From Euwallacea fornicatus (lineage: Eukaryota; Arthropoda; Insecta; Coleoptera; Curculionidae), in NCBI RefSeq assembly GCF_040115645.1, contig NC_089575.1, positions 1,054,001-1,118,000 on the forward strand: a DNA stretch of 64,000 bases, given 5' to 3'. A program made the position numbers and the translations under genes. The notes beneath the pieces were generated by a model, which was given only the letters and a program-made list of their open reading frames with translations, ran no database searches and was not told where the DNA came from. Shown one piece after another: positions 35,448 through 47,539 of this stretch (its first letter is position 1; each line of letters opens with the position of its first letter).

Positions 35448-38400
35448 ATGAGTAAGGCAAAGAAGCCTCGAAAACGGTATGAATCTGATTCAGATTCAAG
35501 CAGTATAGACAGTGAAGAAGAAGCTCGAAGAAGAGATTTACAAGAACGAGACGAGTTTGCTGAGCGATTGAAGAAGAAAGATGAAGTCAAGACCAGAAAC
35601 ATTGTTCATGCTTCAGAGAGAAAAGCGTACGAGGAAGCTGCCAAACGACTTCAACTTGAGCATGCTGAAAGAGACAAAATCATCCCAAAACTTCGAGTTG
35701 AATCTAGACGAAAATATTTGGAGAAGCGTAAAGAGGACAAACTTCAAGAGTTGGAAGCTGATATTCTTGATGATGAATATCTGTTTGAAGAAGAGGTGTA
35801 AGTGTCTTAAAATTTTAATTTATCATTCTATACCCACAAAACATATGTAGACTTACAGAGCGTGAAAAAAAAGAAAGGCTGCACAAGAAGCAGCTGCTAA
35901 AACTAGCTCAAGAACATGAAAAAGCCAGGGAATTGGAAAGAGTACAGAGATATCATATGCCAAGAGATTTAGGCAAGGACTCAGTCTCAGATTATATTGA
36001 AATTGATGAACTGGAGAAGGTGCCTCAGGCAGAGCAGGTGAAATGGGAAAAAGATCAGATGGCCTCAGCTGTGTTTAAATTTGGTGCCAAAGATGCAGTA
36101 AAAAAAGATGAATATGAATTATTGTTGGAAGATCAAATTGATTTCATTCAAGCTTTGCAAATGCCAGGATCAAAAAATAAAGTAAAAAAAGATCCAGAAC
36201 TGACAGAATATGAAAAAAAGAAATTAACAATTGAAGAGACCAAGAAGAGTTTGCCCATATTCCCTTTTAAAGATGATCTTGTTCAAGCCATTAAGGAGCA
36301 TCAGGTATTAATTATTGAAGGTGAAACTGGTTCTGGGAAAACTACACAAATTCCTCAATATTTGTATGAAGCAGGCTTTACTGAAAATGGTAAGTGAAAT
36401 TAAAAGAAACGTAAACATGTTTTAAAGTAAAGAAATTGTTGATTCCCTTTTAAAGTCAACTTTTTGACATCTTTGATGGCATTTTCCAGCGATCAAGAAA
36501 TAAAGTAACAAAATTTCAATTTTAAGGCAGGGACCGATATATAGAACAATAAGAAGTCACCCACAATCAAAAGTTTACTTTAAAAAGGATGTCATATTTA
36601 ATGCTCTTGTTGTTTAACATTTGTTTTTGAAAACAGACAAAAAGATCGGTTGCACTCAACCTCGCAGAGTTGCTGCTATGTCAGTTGCAGCCCGAGTGGC
36701 TCAAGAAATGGGGGTGAAACTCGGAAATGAAGTTGGTTATGCTATACGTTTTGAAGATTGTACCTCAGAGAGAACCATTATAAAATACATGACTGATGGT
36801 ACTTTACACAGGGAGTTCCTGACCGAACCAGATTTGCAGTCTTACAGGTAAGAATCTATTTGTGCTTGTAACATTTTTTTACTCTATGCGCTTACAGTGT
36901 GATGATTATTGATGAAGCTCATGAGCGTACGTTGCATACCGACATTCTATTTGGTCTGGTAAAAGATATCTCAAGGTTTCGGCCGGATTTGAAACTATTA
37001 ATATCAAGCGCGACTTTAGACGCTCAAAAGTTCTCCGAATTTTTCGACGAAGCTCCAATATTTAGAATTCCAGGTTCGATCGTTTCGTATTGTGCTTACA
37101 AATCTCTTTTGCATTGCATGTTATATGATTTAAGGAAGACGGTTTCCAGTGGATATTTATTATACAAAAGCCCCCGAAGCAGACTACGTAGACGCCTGTG
37201 TGATTTCCGTGCTGCAAATCCACGTAACGCAACCTTTAGGTGATATTCTCGTTTTTCTAACTGGGCAAGAAGAAATTGAGACTTGTCAAGAGTTGCTACA
37301 AGACCGAATGAGACGTTTAGGCTCAAAAGTCAAAGAGCTAATAATATTGCCAGTGTACGCGAATTTGCCCAGCGACATGCAGGCGAAGATATTCGAACAG
37401 ACCCCTCCAGGAGCGAGAAAAGTGGTATTGGCTACTAATATCGCAGAAACATCCCTTACTATCGATAATATTATTTACGTCATTGACCCGGGGTTTGCCA
37501 AACAAAATCATTTCAACTCAAAAACTGGTGAGCTCGGTTAACCTAATGCCAAAATTGATGTTACTGATTGTGGTTTATGTAGGAATGGAGAATTTAATGG
37601 TAGTCCCGATTTCCAAGGCATCAGCTAACCAGAGAGCTGGCAGAGCCGGTAGAGTAGCTGCGGGAAAGTGTTTTAGGCTCTATACCGCCTGGTCTTACAA
37701 ACACGAGCTGGAAGACAATACCATTCCTGAAATCCAACGAATAAATCTTGGGAATGCCGTTCTTATGATGAAGGCCTTAGGCATGTGTTAACTCAAAATT
37801 TAATATCATGATAATTTAATGGGTGTTTCTAGGAATAAACGATTTGGTGCACTTTGATTTCCTGGACCCACCTCCGCACGAAACATTGGTACTTGCTCTG
37901 GAGCAGTTATATGCTTTAGGGGCTTTAAATCACCATGGGGAATTGACTAAAATGGGAAGGCGAATGGCCGAATTTCCTGTCGATCCCATGATGGCGAAAA
38001 CCTTATTGGCTTCAGAAAAGTATGTATGTACAAAATAGTCGTTGTTGGTTAATATTGGTTATAATTTATTTGCTTTTTAGATATAAATGTTCCGAAGAAA
38101 TAGTTACGATATCCGCCATGTTGTCGGTAAACGGAGCTATTTTCTATAGATCAAAAGATAAAATCATCCACGCAGACACCGCACGGAAGAATTTCAACCA
38201 CCCCGCCGGGGATCATTTGAGTTTATTGAACGTATACAATCAATGGAAAGACACGGATTATTCTTTGCAATGGTGCTATGAAAATTTCATTCAACATAGG
38301 TGCTAGCGTAAAATCATCCCTATTATTTATTAATTGGTAGTTTTTAGGTCCATGAAACGAGCCAGAGACGTACGGGAGCAACTTGTGGGGCTTATGCAAA

Positions 38401-38818
38401 GAGTGGAGATAGAAATGGTTTCAAATATTTCAGAAACGATTGACATTCGCAAAGCCATTACTGCGGGATATTTTTATCATATCGCAAGGCTCTCGAAAGG
38501 GGGCAATTACAAGACAGTCAAACACAATCAGGTAAGTTAATGTTTAAGATATTGTTCACATTTTTAGCATTTAAAAATATATATAATTTGTAGACTGTTA
38601 CAATTCATCCAAATAGTTCACTGTTCGAAGAGTTGCCACGCTGGTTGCTTTACCACGAATTGGTATTTACGACGAAAGAATTTATGCGACAAGTCATAGA
38701 AATAGAGAGCAAGTGGCTGCTGGAAGTGGCACCGCATTACTATAAACCCAAAGAGTTGGAAGATTCGACAAATAAGAAAATGCCGAAGACTGTGGGTAGA
38801 AGCACGAGAACGGAATAA
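35448..38818 (+). CDS. DHX16: DHX16/Prp2 spliceosomal DEAH-box RNA helicase
   Basis: Ten coding exons: 35448-35797, 35851-36389, 36637-36847, 36898-37073, 37135-37527, 37583-37780, 37833-38019, 38081-38299, 38348-38531, 38594-38818. 2682 nt, 893 residues. DHX16 (yeast Prp2) remodels the spliceosome before the first catalytic step. Visible motifs: Walker A GETGSGKTT, Ia TQPRRVAA, DEAH in IIDEAHERTLHTDILFG, SAT in ISSATLDAQKFS, motif V TNIAETSLTI, motif VI QRAGRAGRVAAGKCFRLYT. Winged-helix, ratchet and OB regions follow, ending near EFMRQVIEIESKWLLEVAPH. The N-terminal part is Arg/Glu-rich and starts about 145 residues into human DHX16 (1041 aa). The junction between exons 6 and 7 needs a GC-AG intron. 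The gene is head to head with FANCI. Confidence 0.97.
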
Positions 38819-40183
38819 ATTATTTGAAAATGTTGATTGTTGTTTAACTTCTGCGTGGATGGCCACTCTGGTTTATTCGCATATCGCCATCTCCCTGATA
38901 AAAGATATGAAGTAGTTTGAACATTTTTATTTTAAATCAAATACTCGAATTAAAAGCATTGAACTCTTTCATAGAGTCCTCGTCAAAGTGACTAGACAAG
39001 TAATCCATCCGTAGATAAACTGTGTATGACAGAACAATCTTGATCTTCTTTTACTTGCCTTGTTGTTTGCAAAAGTGCTCATTATAGGGGTAATCATCTG
39101 TGATGCTTTTCTCTTTTAGATATTCTTAGGGTATAGTCCCTGCTGCCCATCTTTGAAACTTATTTTTATATATTTTAAGCATCACTGCATCTTCACCTAA
39201 CATATATGTTAGTAGCTTGTGGTCACATCTAAACTTTTTCGCAATGGCCAAATAAAACAGATCGACCGAATATGCAAATTGGAATACTTTCAATTAATAT
39301 AAGATGAAGTTAATTTGCGGCATAGTTTAAGAGAATTTATTGATGAAGATGTCTCAGTATGTGACTTGACAAAAAATCTCTTTGGCTAGCTTGGTAGCGG
39401 GTGATAAGTTATGTACACATTTTTACGTAAATTTACTTTTACCCATAATCTAGGAAAAGTAATATGATTATTTTTACCTCTAACTTTCAACTCGTGCAGA
39501 GAAAAAAATTTCTTTCTGCAGTCAACTGCTTGCACCAACTGTAATTGCGCGCGAGATTGTATTTTGCGGACTTGTTAGGAAATAGTAATTATATAACGAA
39601 CACGAAATGCTGTTTTTGTTATGCGAACCAGCAAGCTAACTTCCATCTTGGCTACGCGTCCTTACAGTGGATCCATTGTGAGTATTCTGAGTATAGGTTT
39701 TCTTCCGTTCATAGGAAGAAATTTGATAATTCCTTCTTACCTTGATAGAATATTTGGCTCAGCTTCATATGGATAAATGCAGGGTCAAAATGAAATAAAC
39801 TTGTTTTACAAAAATTATAACAATATATCTATAACAATTTGCACATCGGGAAAACTGTAAAAAAATGGAAAACCGACATTTACAAAACAAAATAGTTAAA
39901 TGCAGTTCAGATCGACAAGTTCGAAACCGATTTACCAAATTCCATCTGGTCAAACCAATCTAATGTTACTGCAGTCTTATCGCCTCCTTTTTAAAAAAGA
40001 AATTTCTTGTTCGAAACAAAACCGCACTCTTTCACACTACATAGGTGCCAAATAAGAACGTTCGGGCATTTACACTACATAAATTCCTGCCGAAACATTT
40101 AAAACAATTCTTTCGGCAGATCACACTCACACGAGATTTTCTTTGGAAGGACGATAATGTGGTGTTAAAGTCGATTGACGCTT
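38819..40183. other. Intergenic region between convergent DHX16 and HSP60 3' ends
   Basis: About 1.36 kb that must include the two 3' UTRs. Open frames of 60-75 codons are present on both strands without recognisable content. No transposon ends or RNA gene seen. Confidence 0.5.
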
Positions 40184-43100
40184 TTACATCATGCCGCCCA
40201 TTCCTCCCATACCGCCCATGCCACCCATTCCTCCAGCAGGCATTGCTGGTTCCTCTTTCGGAATTTCAGTAATTACTGCTTCGGCGGTTGTCAATAAGGA
40301 TGCTACACCGGAGGCATCAATAAGTGCTGTTCGGACAACCTGCGAAATATACCATACCATGAGTAACCTTTGAAGTTTGGAAATTAAAGAATTTCTTTTC
40401 TTCGCAAGTCGTATTTAAGGACGACGTAAATCGATAACAATGTTTGTATCTATGTAATCCTGCATAAATACAATTTAAACCATGCTTTAGGTTTTGTTTG
40501 TGGACCTACAGAAAATGTTGAGTTTTATTTTGAGGTTCAAAATGTTCGCCAAGTTTCTTTAGATGAATCAATGGTTAATGGAATCATCTATTGCATCAAG
40601 GCAGTTGCTCTACCTTTCTTTACAAACCGCAATATTTTAATTAAGAATTGCAATATTTGTTGAAAGGACTTTTTTCCATTTTGCACTTACTTTTGTGGGG
40701 TCAATGATGCCTCTCTCGTACATGTTTACGTACTCATTGTTCAGAGCATCGTAACCAAAATCTTCAGTGGCCTGCTCCACTTTCGCTACGACTGCAGCTC
40801 CATCAACTCCGGCATTTTTTGCGATGGTCATGCATGGGATTTTCAATGCCCTTTTCACAATTTCAATTCCTAAACAAAGAATGTTCATTTACAATTTTTA
40901 GTAGAGAGGGCTATCATTAAACTTACCAATTTCCTGGTCTTTATTTTGTGGCTTAATTGAGTCTAAACTTGTGCTACATCTCAGAAGAGCAGTTCCACCT
41001 CCAGGGACAATCCCTTCTTCTACTGCAGCGCGAGTAGCGTTTAAAGCGTCAGTTACACGGTCTTTTTTTTCATTCACCTAATAAACAAAATTGTGCATAT
41101 TATTACACAATCAAAAACATATACAAGGTATTCCATATCGTTATATATATATTCAAAACTTGGGATTATAAAATGAACATAATTCTAAGACTAACAACAC
41201 AAAAGTGGTAGGTTGATTTTTATTCGTTCCAAAGTTACAGCCTTATGAAATTAAAAAAAAAAGATTTAAACTCTAAAACTAAATAAAAAATGTACTATTT
41301 CGAAAATAATGAATTAACAATTATTTTAAAACGCGCTTCTTATTGAATACAAGCTTGTACCTATATGCCGTAGATACCATGGAATTATTAGAGAGTATTC
41401 AACAAGCAATCCAACAATTACCCAAAAAAAGCGGAAAATGAGTGTCACTTCATTTGTTCGCATGTAAGCATAAGCTTGTATTCAGCAAGAGCGTTTTGAA
41501 ATAATTATTAGTTAATTATTTGTGTAAAAGTACCTTTTTATTCGGTTTTTGATTATAATTATTTTATTTACTTTTATAACTTTATACGACTGAAACTTTC
41601 GAATGAATAAAAATTGATCTACCACTTTATTTTTGTAGTCTCAGAATAAAGTTTACTTTCCCAAAGTTTGAATATAACGATACCGAACACCCTGTATTGC
41701 ACATTATCAGAAATAGAGGACGGTCGTCGCCAGGAAAAAGCAGAAGAGACAAAGAGTTTATTTTGAATTTTCTTTTTATGTGTTAAATAATCTGGCATGT
41801 TTGTGTATATTAACATTGGTGCATTTTTATGAAAATTATAGAATGTTTTAGTTATAGGATTTATAGTAGTAATTTAATACTAGTACATAGTTATAAGACC
41901 AAAGAGATTGAATGCGCGATATATTTACGTAGATGTGTTTAAGTTGAAATGGCCAAATCAGTTGATAACTTATAATTACATTTATTTATGGAGTTAATAA
42001 ATAGTATTTATGTTGAGAAAATGCTTGAATCATTCGGACTTCTAAATTGTAATATTATAGTGTTCTGATACCTCCAAAACAAGATTATTTACCTCCACTT
42101 CACTACTACCTCCCACTTTTAAAACTGCAACACCGGAAGCGAGACGAGCTAACCTTTCCTGCAACTTTTCTTTCTCATACTCAGATGTAGTAGTGTCGAT
42201 TTGGTCTCTAATTTGGTCTGCCCTGCGGTCAATGTCTTCTTTTTTACCTTTACCTATAAAATTAATTAAATTATATCATAATGAAAAGAGATAGTTCTTT
42301 AACATACCTTTCAAAATTAATGTGTCATCTTTGGTGATCACAATCTCCCCCACTTGACCTAAATCAGACAGTTTCACATCTTCTAGTTTAATAACGTCTG
42401 CATCATCCCCAAATACAATTCCTCCACTGGCAATTGCCATATCCTGCAACGTGCTTTTACGATTGTCGCCGAAACCTGGAGCTTTCACTGCAGCTACTTG
42501 CAATCCAATTCGAAGACGGTTTACTACTAAGGTGGTCAATGCTTCCCCATCTATGTCTTCAGCAATAATAATTAGGGGTTTTCTTTGAGAGTTTGCCAAC
42601 TCTAATGCAGGAACAATACTCTGAACTGATGAAATTTTTTTCTCACTGAACAGCACCAATGCATCCTGATACTCAACTTTAGCCCCTTTGGTGGTGTTTA
42701 CAAAGTATGGTGAAATGTAACCTCTGTCAAACTTCATGCCTTCAATAACTTCCAGTTCATCCTTTAAGGTTTTCCCATCCTTGACAGTAATAACTCCCTC
42801 TTTACCAACTTTCTTCATGGCATCAGCTATAAGATTGCCCACAGAAGTATCTCCATTTGCAGAAATTGTGGCAACTTGGCAAATTTCCTCAGGAGTGGTA
42901 ACAGGTTTAGAAAGGGTTTTTAAAGTTTCAGTAATCTTCTCCACTGCCACAATGATTCCTTTACGGATTTCAACGGGATTTGCCCCTCTGCCCAAATTGT
43001 CAAAACCTTCTTTAGCAATCGATCGGGCTAATACAGTTGCAGTGGTAGTGCCATCTCCAGCCTCCTCATTTGTATTATTAGCAACATCTTGCACCAACCT

Positions 43101-43822
43101 GGCGCCAATGTTTTGGAATTTGTCTTTTAATTCAACCCCTTTTGCTACCGTTACTCCATCTTTTGTAATTTTTGGTGAGCCCCAAGATTGTTCTATGATA
43201 ACATTTCGACCCTGCAAACATTATAGTTGCAATCACAGAAAATTCAAATATTTGCTGAAACAATTGTTTTAGTTTTAAGAAAAAATGAAGAGGATTTTGG
43301 TTTTTACCCATTGATTGCCAATAATAAATGGAAACATTTTTTTGGTTTTAGTTTTTTTTATATCAATAAACTAGAGTTTTAGAAAATTTGCCAGCCATAA
43401 TATAGGCCTGCATCTTCGCAGGTTGCAACATCGTCGATTTTATAAACTATGATTTAAGGGAAATATGCCATTTTATTAATTTCACACTAAAATTTTTGGA
43501 TTAAAATTAAGAGTTTGCCTCCCTAAATTTGATTAGTTTAAATTAATATAGGTATTATGCAATAATATAACATACAGTTGCAATAGAAATCACATTAGCA
43601 AGTCCCCACAATACTTTCAATAATCACAAAATCTTTTACAAATTGTACCTTTGGACCCATGGTAACTGCCACTGCATCAGCGAGTATATCCACCCCTTGA
43701 AGCATAAGAGCTCGGACCTCAGGTCCAAACCTCACATCTTTGGCATACCAACGTTGAATTTGGTTTATTTGGTGAACCTTGCGTAGGGCTACACAGCGCA
43801 TGGTAGATGGTACTCGATACAT
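40184..43822 (-). CDS. HSPD1: Mitochondrial 60-kDa heat shock protein (group I chaperonin)
   Basis: Six coding exons, minus strand: 43822-43649, 43211-42308, 42253-42093, 41077-40927, 40869-40691, 40339-40184. Total 1725 nt, 574 residues (human HSPD1 573). A presequence (MYRVPSTMRCVALRKVHQ, basic, no acids) leads to RWYAKDVRFG at the probable mature start. Chaperonin signatures include the nucleotide-binding TMGPKGRNVIIEQSWGSPK, DGVTVAK and AGDGTTTATVLARS. The equatorial half has ATRAAVEEGIVPGGGTALL, and the tail ends in repeated GGM. Function is ATP-driven protein folding in the mitochondrial matrix with HSP10. The acceptor directly abuts the ATG (TTTGCAG then ATG), so an untranslated exon lies upstream, with a donor at 44213. 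Intron 3 contains a long-armed MITE. Confidence 0.98.
41123..41694. mobile_element. Long-armed MITE in HSP60 intron 3
   Basis: 572-bp TA-flanked element. The left arm begins CAAGGTATTCCATATCG and the right arm, inverted, CAGGGTGTTCGGTATCG. The arms continue at good similarity for about 260 bp each, with shared anchors GTGGTAG-TTGATTTTTATTC and TTGAATACAAGCTT, leaving almost no loop. It is practically a perfect snap-back structure. No coding content remains. Confidence 0.8.
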
Positions 43823-44139
43823 CTGCAAAATGACCCTTTTAACTCATTTTAAAATTTTGCTAGAGAACTAAGGGAAAAACTTGGGGAAAGTACGTTTTAA
43901 CATACAAAATGTCAAAATGACATTAAATTTTGCGACAAAGGGCATTTGAGTCCCTTGAATTTGAGGTTAGCATACTTTTACAAATCATTGAAATTTAATT
44001 AAATATTTAATAATGAAGGAAGACATATTTTGTAATCATACAGTTAACTCGTTAAATACTATGGAACGATGTCATAGAGATCATGGTACTTTCTGGAAGG
44101 AAACGCTACGAAAGCACATGGCACAAGCATTGATAGTGA

Positions 44140-44170
44140 TCTCTGGTTTCGAGAAATTTTCCCATTTCCA
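44140..44170. promoter_or_regulatory. Heat-shock element in HSP60 intron 1
   Basis: TTC-GA-GAA-AT-TTT at 44148-44160 matches the alternating nTTCnnGAAn consensus for HSF over two perfect units and one imperfect unit. It lies in the 5' UTR intron, about 50 bp downstream of the inferred first exon in the direction of transcription. Confidence 0.5.
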
Positions 44171-44212
44171 ATACTAAAATCTCTATTAAATTGTCCATAC
44201 TTACCTTAACTG

Positions 44213-44300
44213 GTGGATTACACTACTGTTGAATTAATATTGGAATTAATAACAAATTTTTATAATGAATAGAAGGACTTGCCGGTTTTTATCTCCAATT
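44213..44300 (-). other. Inferred untranslated first exon of HSP60
   Basis: On the minus strand CCAGTTAAG is followed by GTAAGTATGG, a strong donor after 44213. It pairs with the acceptor just before the HSP60 start codon at 43822. The 5' boundary is not visible; 44300 is only a guess based on the position of the heat-shock elements. Confidence 0.5.
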
Positions 44301-44338
44301 AGAACAGAATCCGGCAGAACGTCGAAAAAGTGGAGAGT

Positions 44339-44368
44339 GAAGTTTCTCGATCGAAGTAATTTCCAGAA
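44339..44368. promoter_or_regulatory. Heat-shock elements upstream of HSP60
   Basis: GAA-gt-TTC-tc-GAt at 44339-44351, and TTC-ca-GAA at 44361-44368. Together they give about five 5-bp HSF units within 30 bases, some 125-155 bp upstream of the first-exon donor. This is where a heat-shock promoter would carry HSF sites. Confidence 0.6.
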
Positions 44369-44429
44369 CAAAACGTCAATGTCAAAATGCACTGTTGTCG
44401 GATTTCCCTAAATACTTCGAATAGATAAG

Positions 44430-46519
44430 GGTGGGAAAGAATGGGTCAAGTACATTCTAAAGGTAAATAATAGGCTTCTACCAGCGAATTCACAGATTTT
44501 TTTATATGTATTATATTAGGGTATGTAAAGTTTATTGAGTTTATGTACATTATAAGTACGAAATTCTCTAAACAGTAAGATAGAAATTATACTAGACAGA
44601 GCGATTTTCCGTCCAACGCTGGCTATAATCAAAATAAAGCAATTGTTTTAAAACTACTAAATTAATTTGTTCAGTTTAGGGTATTCCCTAGTGCCCTTTA
44701 TTAAATTTGTTTTAGCTTCCTTCGATCAATTATTATTAACACATTTAGTATTTAAATGATTTCGAACGATTACAGTAGTTAACGTGACAACGTCGGCGGA
44801 ATCCATAAGGCATGTCGGCACATTCTTATTCTGTTTTCGTTTCCGCTCATACAGATGCGGCAAAGGGATACTAAAGGAATGCGTTAATGATTAAGTTTTC
44901 ACGAGATTTATTTTTTTTTGTCTTTATAGTTCTTTTTCTCAAAAACAAATCGATTGATTACAAATTGCAATACATCAATAAGTGCAGTTTTTAAAGACCT
45001 CTAATTTAAGTATGACTTGATCCATGTTTTAATTAAAAAAAAATTAATCACTGCGCTAGCGATAACGAAAGCAGCATTTAGGAAAGTAAATAAACGTCGA
45101 AAGATAGTATTTTTTGAATGCTATTTTTGAACTTTCTTAAATTAACAATTTGTCAAAAAGTTATCAGCGAGTGGAGGAGCCACGCGATATACAAAAATGT
45201 GCATTTTATTGATTAAATAGAGACGAAATTAATTAGATCCACTGATATCTCATTATTGTTGTAATAAAATAGATCATTGTTCCCATTTTAATTATACTAG
45301 AAAGGTGTGGCGAATATTGGGTACACCCATTTATCCCTGTTGTACCAATTAATTCTGCGTGCAGTCCTAAACTATGATTATTGACTTTAATTACCGATGG
45401 AAAAGTAGCTATGCAATTTCACAGTTAACGATGAGTTAATTACCTCCTTAGAGTTACCAGGTCAAAGCCCTCGCATCTTTATTCGGAAAATAATTTTCGT
45501 GGAAACGATGAAACTGAGCAATATTCTTGTGTTTCAACGTTTTTATGGATATCGTCTTCTCCATAAAGTTGCTAAATCTTTCATTTATTGACCCTTAATA
45601 AACTATAGTGCTCAGTACATATATATAACTAAATAATAATAATTAAAAAAATGGTTCTTTGGTGCATGTCTGGTTGTTTGTCAGTACAGGAGCTCATAAA
45701 GAACGCATGGGAGGAGATTTTGAGGCTTAACTACATTGGGAGCTTTAACAAACTTTATATTATAAATTTTAACTTTGTTATATGTTTTTAACAGTATTTT
45801 CCACAGACACCACTTCTGATTATCAGTAATTTGAAAGATACTTTTCTTACAAAATGCTCGAATTAAGCGATTTTAGGGAGTATTTGCAGACTACCCCTCG
45901 TAGCGGGCGAATGGAGTCCGCCTTAAGGCTTTCCAGCATTTTTACGTTTACGTCCGCCCGTTTAATTTCACGCAATGGGTAGAAATATCTATTATCCGCC
46001 CGATTGTTTACAATGGAGAAAACAGTAATAAACTTGAATGTTTTTATTAATTTTCCAAGTTCTTGATGATAAAAATTGCAATTAAGAGTATTAAAGAGCG
46101 ATTGAATGATGCATGTCACTGCTTTAAATGGCAAACATTTTTAAATGCACTTGTGTAGTAAATTCGGGTTAACCCACAGTTGTTAATATACAAAATTGTT
46201 ATGTAAGAAATGCCTTTGATCGTGTCGCCAATGGTATTTGCTGTAAGTTTGTCCAATGAATATTGGAAACCTACGAGGGAAAATTTCCTGGACAACATTC
46301 GTGAATGTACAGATTTTGGTTTTGGACTGAATATGTCTATTTCAGCAATACCAATCCTATTTCGATTCTGAGAACGACAAATATAAAAAAATATATAATA
46401 TACACATTATTGTTTATATATTATTCTAAAATGGACTTTTATCTCCTCTTACTTGATCTAATTGTCCTTGAGAGTTCGTTGCAACTTTAAACTCAAAAGA
46501 TGATCATATACATACAATA
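44430..46519. other. Gene-poor DNA upstream of HSP60
   Basis: AT-rich sequence with only short open frames (for example 95 codons at 45847-46134, minus) lacking recognisable motifs. No RNA gene seen. Confidence 0.45.
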
Positions 46520-46521
46520 TA

Positions 46522-47333
46522 CAGGGTGTCAGGGTTTGTGTAGCAGGATTTCACCACGTACTCTCCACATAAAAACAAATATTAATTTTCTGTACAAACT
46601 CTATTCGAAAAATGCTTTGTTAAGGAAATTCACGGCGTTGAAGCTTTATATATATATATATATATATTCGATTTATCTCATATAGCTCCAAAAGTTTTTG
46701 AAATATTTAGTTCAAATTTTGAACGTAACTGATTCTTTGGGGTCCAAATGATTAGACAATACCGGATGATCGGAAAATTGTACCAGGGTAATATTATTTC
46801 TTCGATAGCAAAATGATTTAAATCAATATTAAATCATTATTGTTACAGAAATTGTTCGAAACGATCGCTATTATAAAGACCGCCGAACATCTTTCAAATT
46901 CTGAGCAGAGCTTCTTATTCGACTTTAAAGTTCTTGAGAGTTTACAGGGGTAGAGGATACATTTTCGTTCATAAACTCCCACACGTAAAAATCTAAAGGT
47001 GATAGACCAGGCGATCGAGGAAGCCAAGTGATTTATCCTCAACGACCTGTCCATCTTTGCAGATAGCTCGCATTTAAGCTGTTCCTCACCACCAGGGAAT
47101 AATGTGAAAGGCATCGGTTTAATTACGTTATTAAAAGATATTCAACATTTGAACTATATATCTTCAAAACTTTGGGAGATACATAAGATAAATTTAAAAA
47201 ATACATAAAACTTCAATACCCTGTATTTCCTTAATAGGCATTTCTCGAATATAGTTCATATCGTAAAATAATATTATTTTTATGCGTCGAAAATCGCGGT
47301 TAAAATCTTGGAACAAAAAAGGCGAACACTCCG
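46522..47333 (-). mobile_element. Long-armed mariner-like relic with transposase C-terminal fragment
   Basis: 812-bp TA-flanked element. The left tip is CAGGGTGTCAGGG; the right tip, inverted, is CGGAGTGTTCGCC. Arms of about 230-240 bp share anchors such as ATTCGA-AAATGC and TTAAGGAAAT. On the minus strand at about 47050-46860 lies a broken fragment PRSPGLSPLDFYVWEFMNE, then SQEL, stop, SRIRSSAQN. This is the C-terminal catalytic region of mariner/IS630-type transposases (usual form RSPDLTPLDFFLWG). A (TA)n microsatellite sits in the left arm at about 46649-46670. Inactive. Confidence 0.8.
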
Positions 47334-47539
47334 TATAGAGGACATCATAGATCTACGAATAAAATTATCGAATATTTTTTATTATCATCGTTAAATCATA
47401 ACAATAACGTTTTAACTTTTTTGCATATTATGTTAGGAATCATGTAATATATTAAATTGCAAAAACAAGCACGTGATTAAGTTATTCGTTGAGAGTTTAA
47501 GCTGTACAGCATTAACTATTTAGAGGCTTAAAATAAGAG

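Noticed and set aside
42736..43272. 178-codon open frame on the plus strand
   Set aside because: Exact antisense shadow of HSP60 exon 2; the strong conservation is on the other strand.
45847..46298. Overlapping minus-strand frames of 95 and 60 codons
   Set aside because: Low-information AT-rich frames without domain or neighbouring exon.
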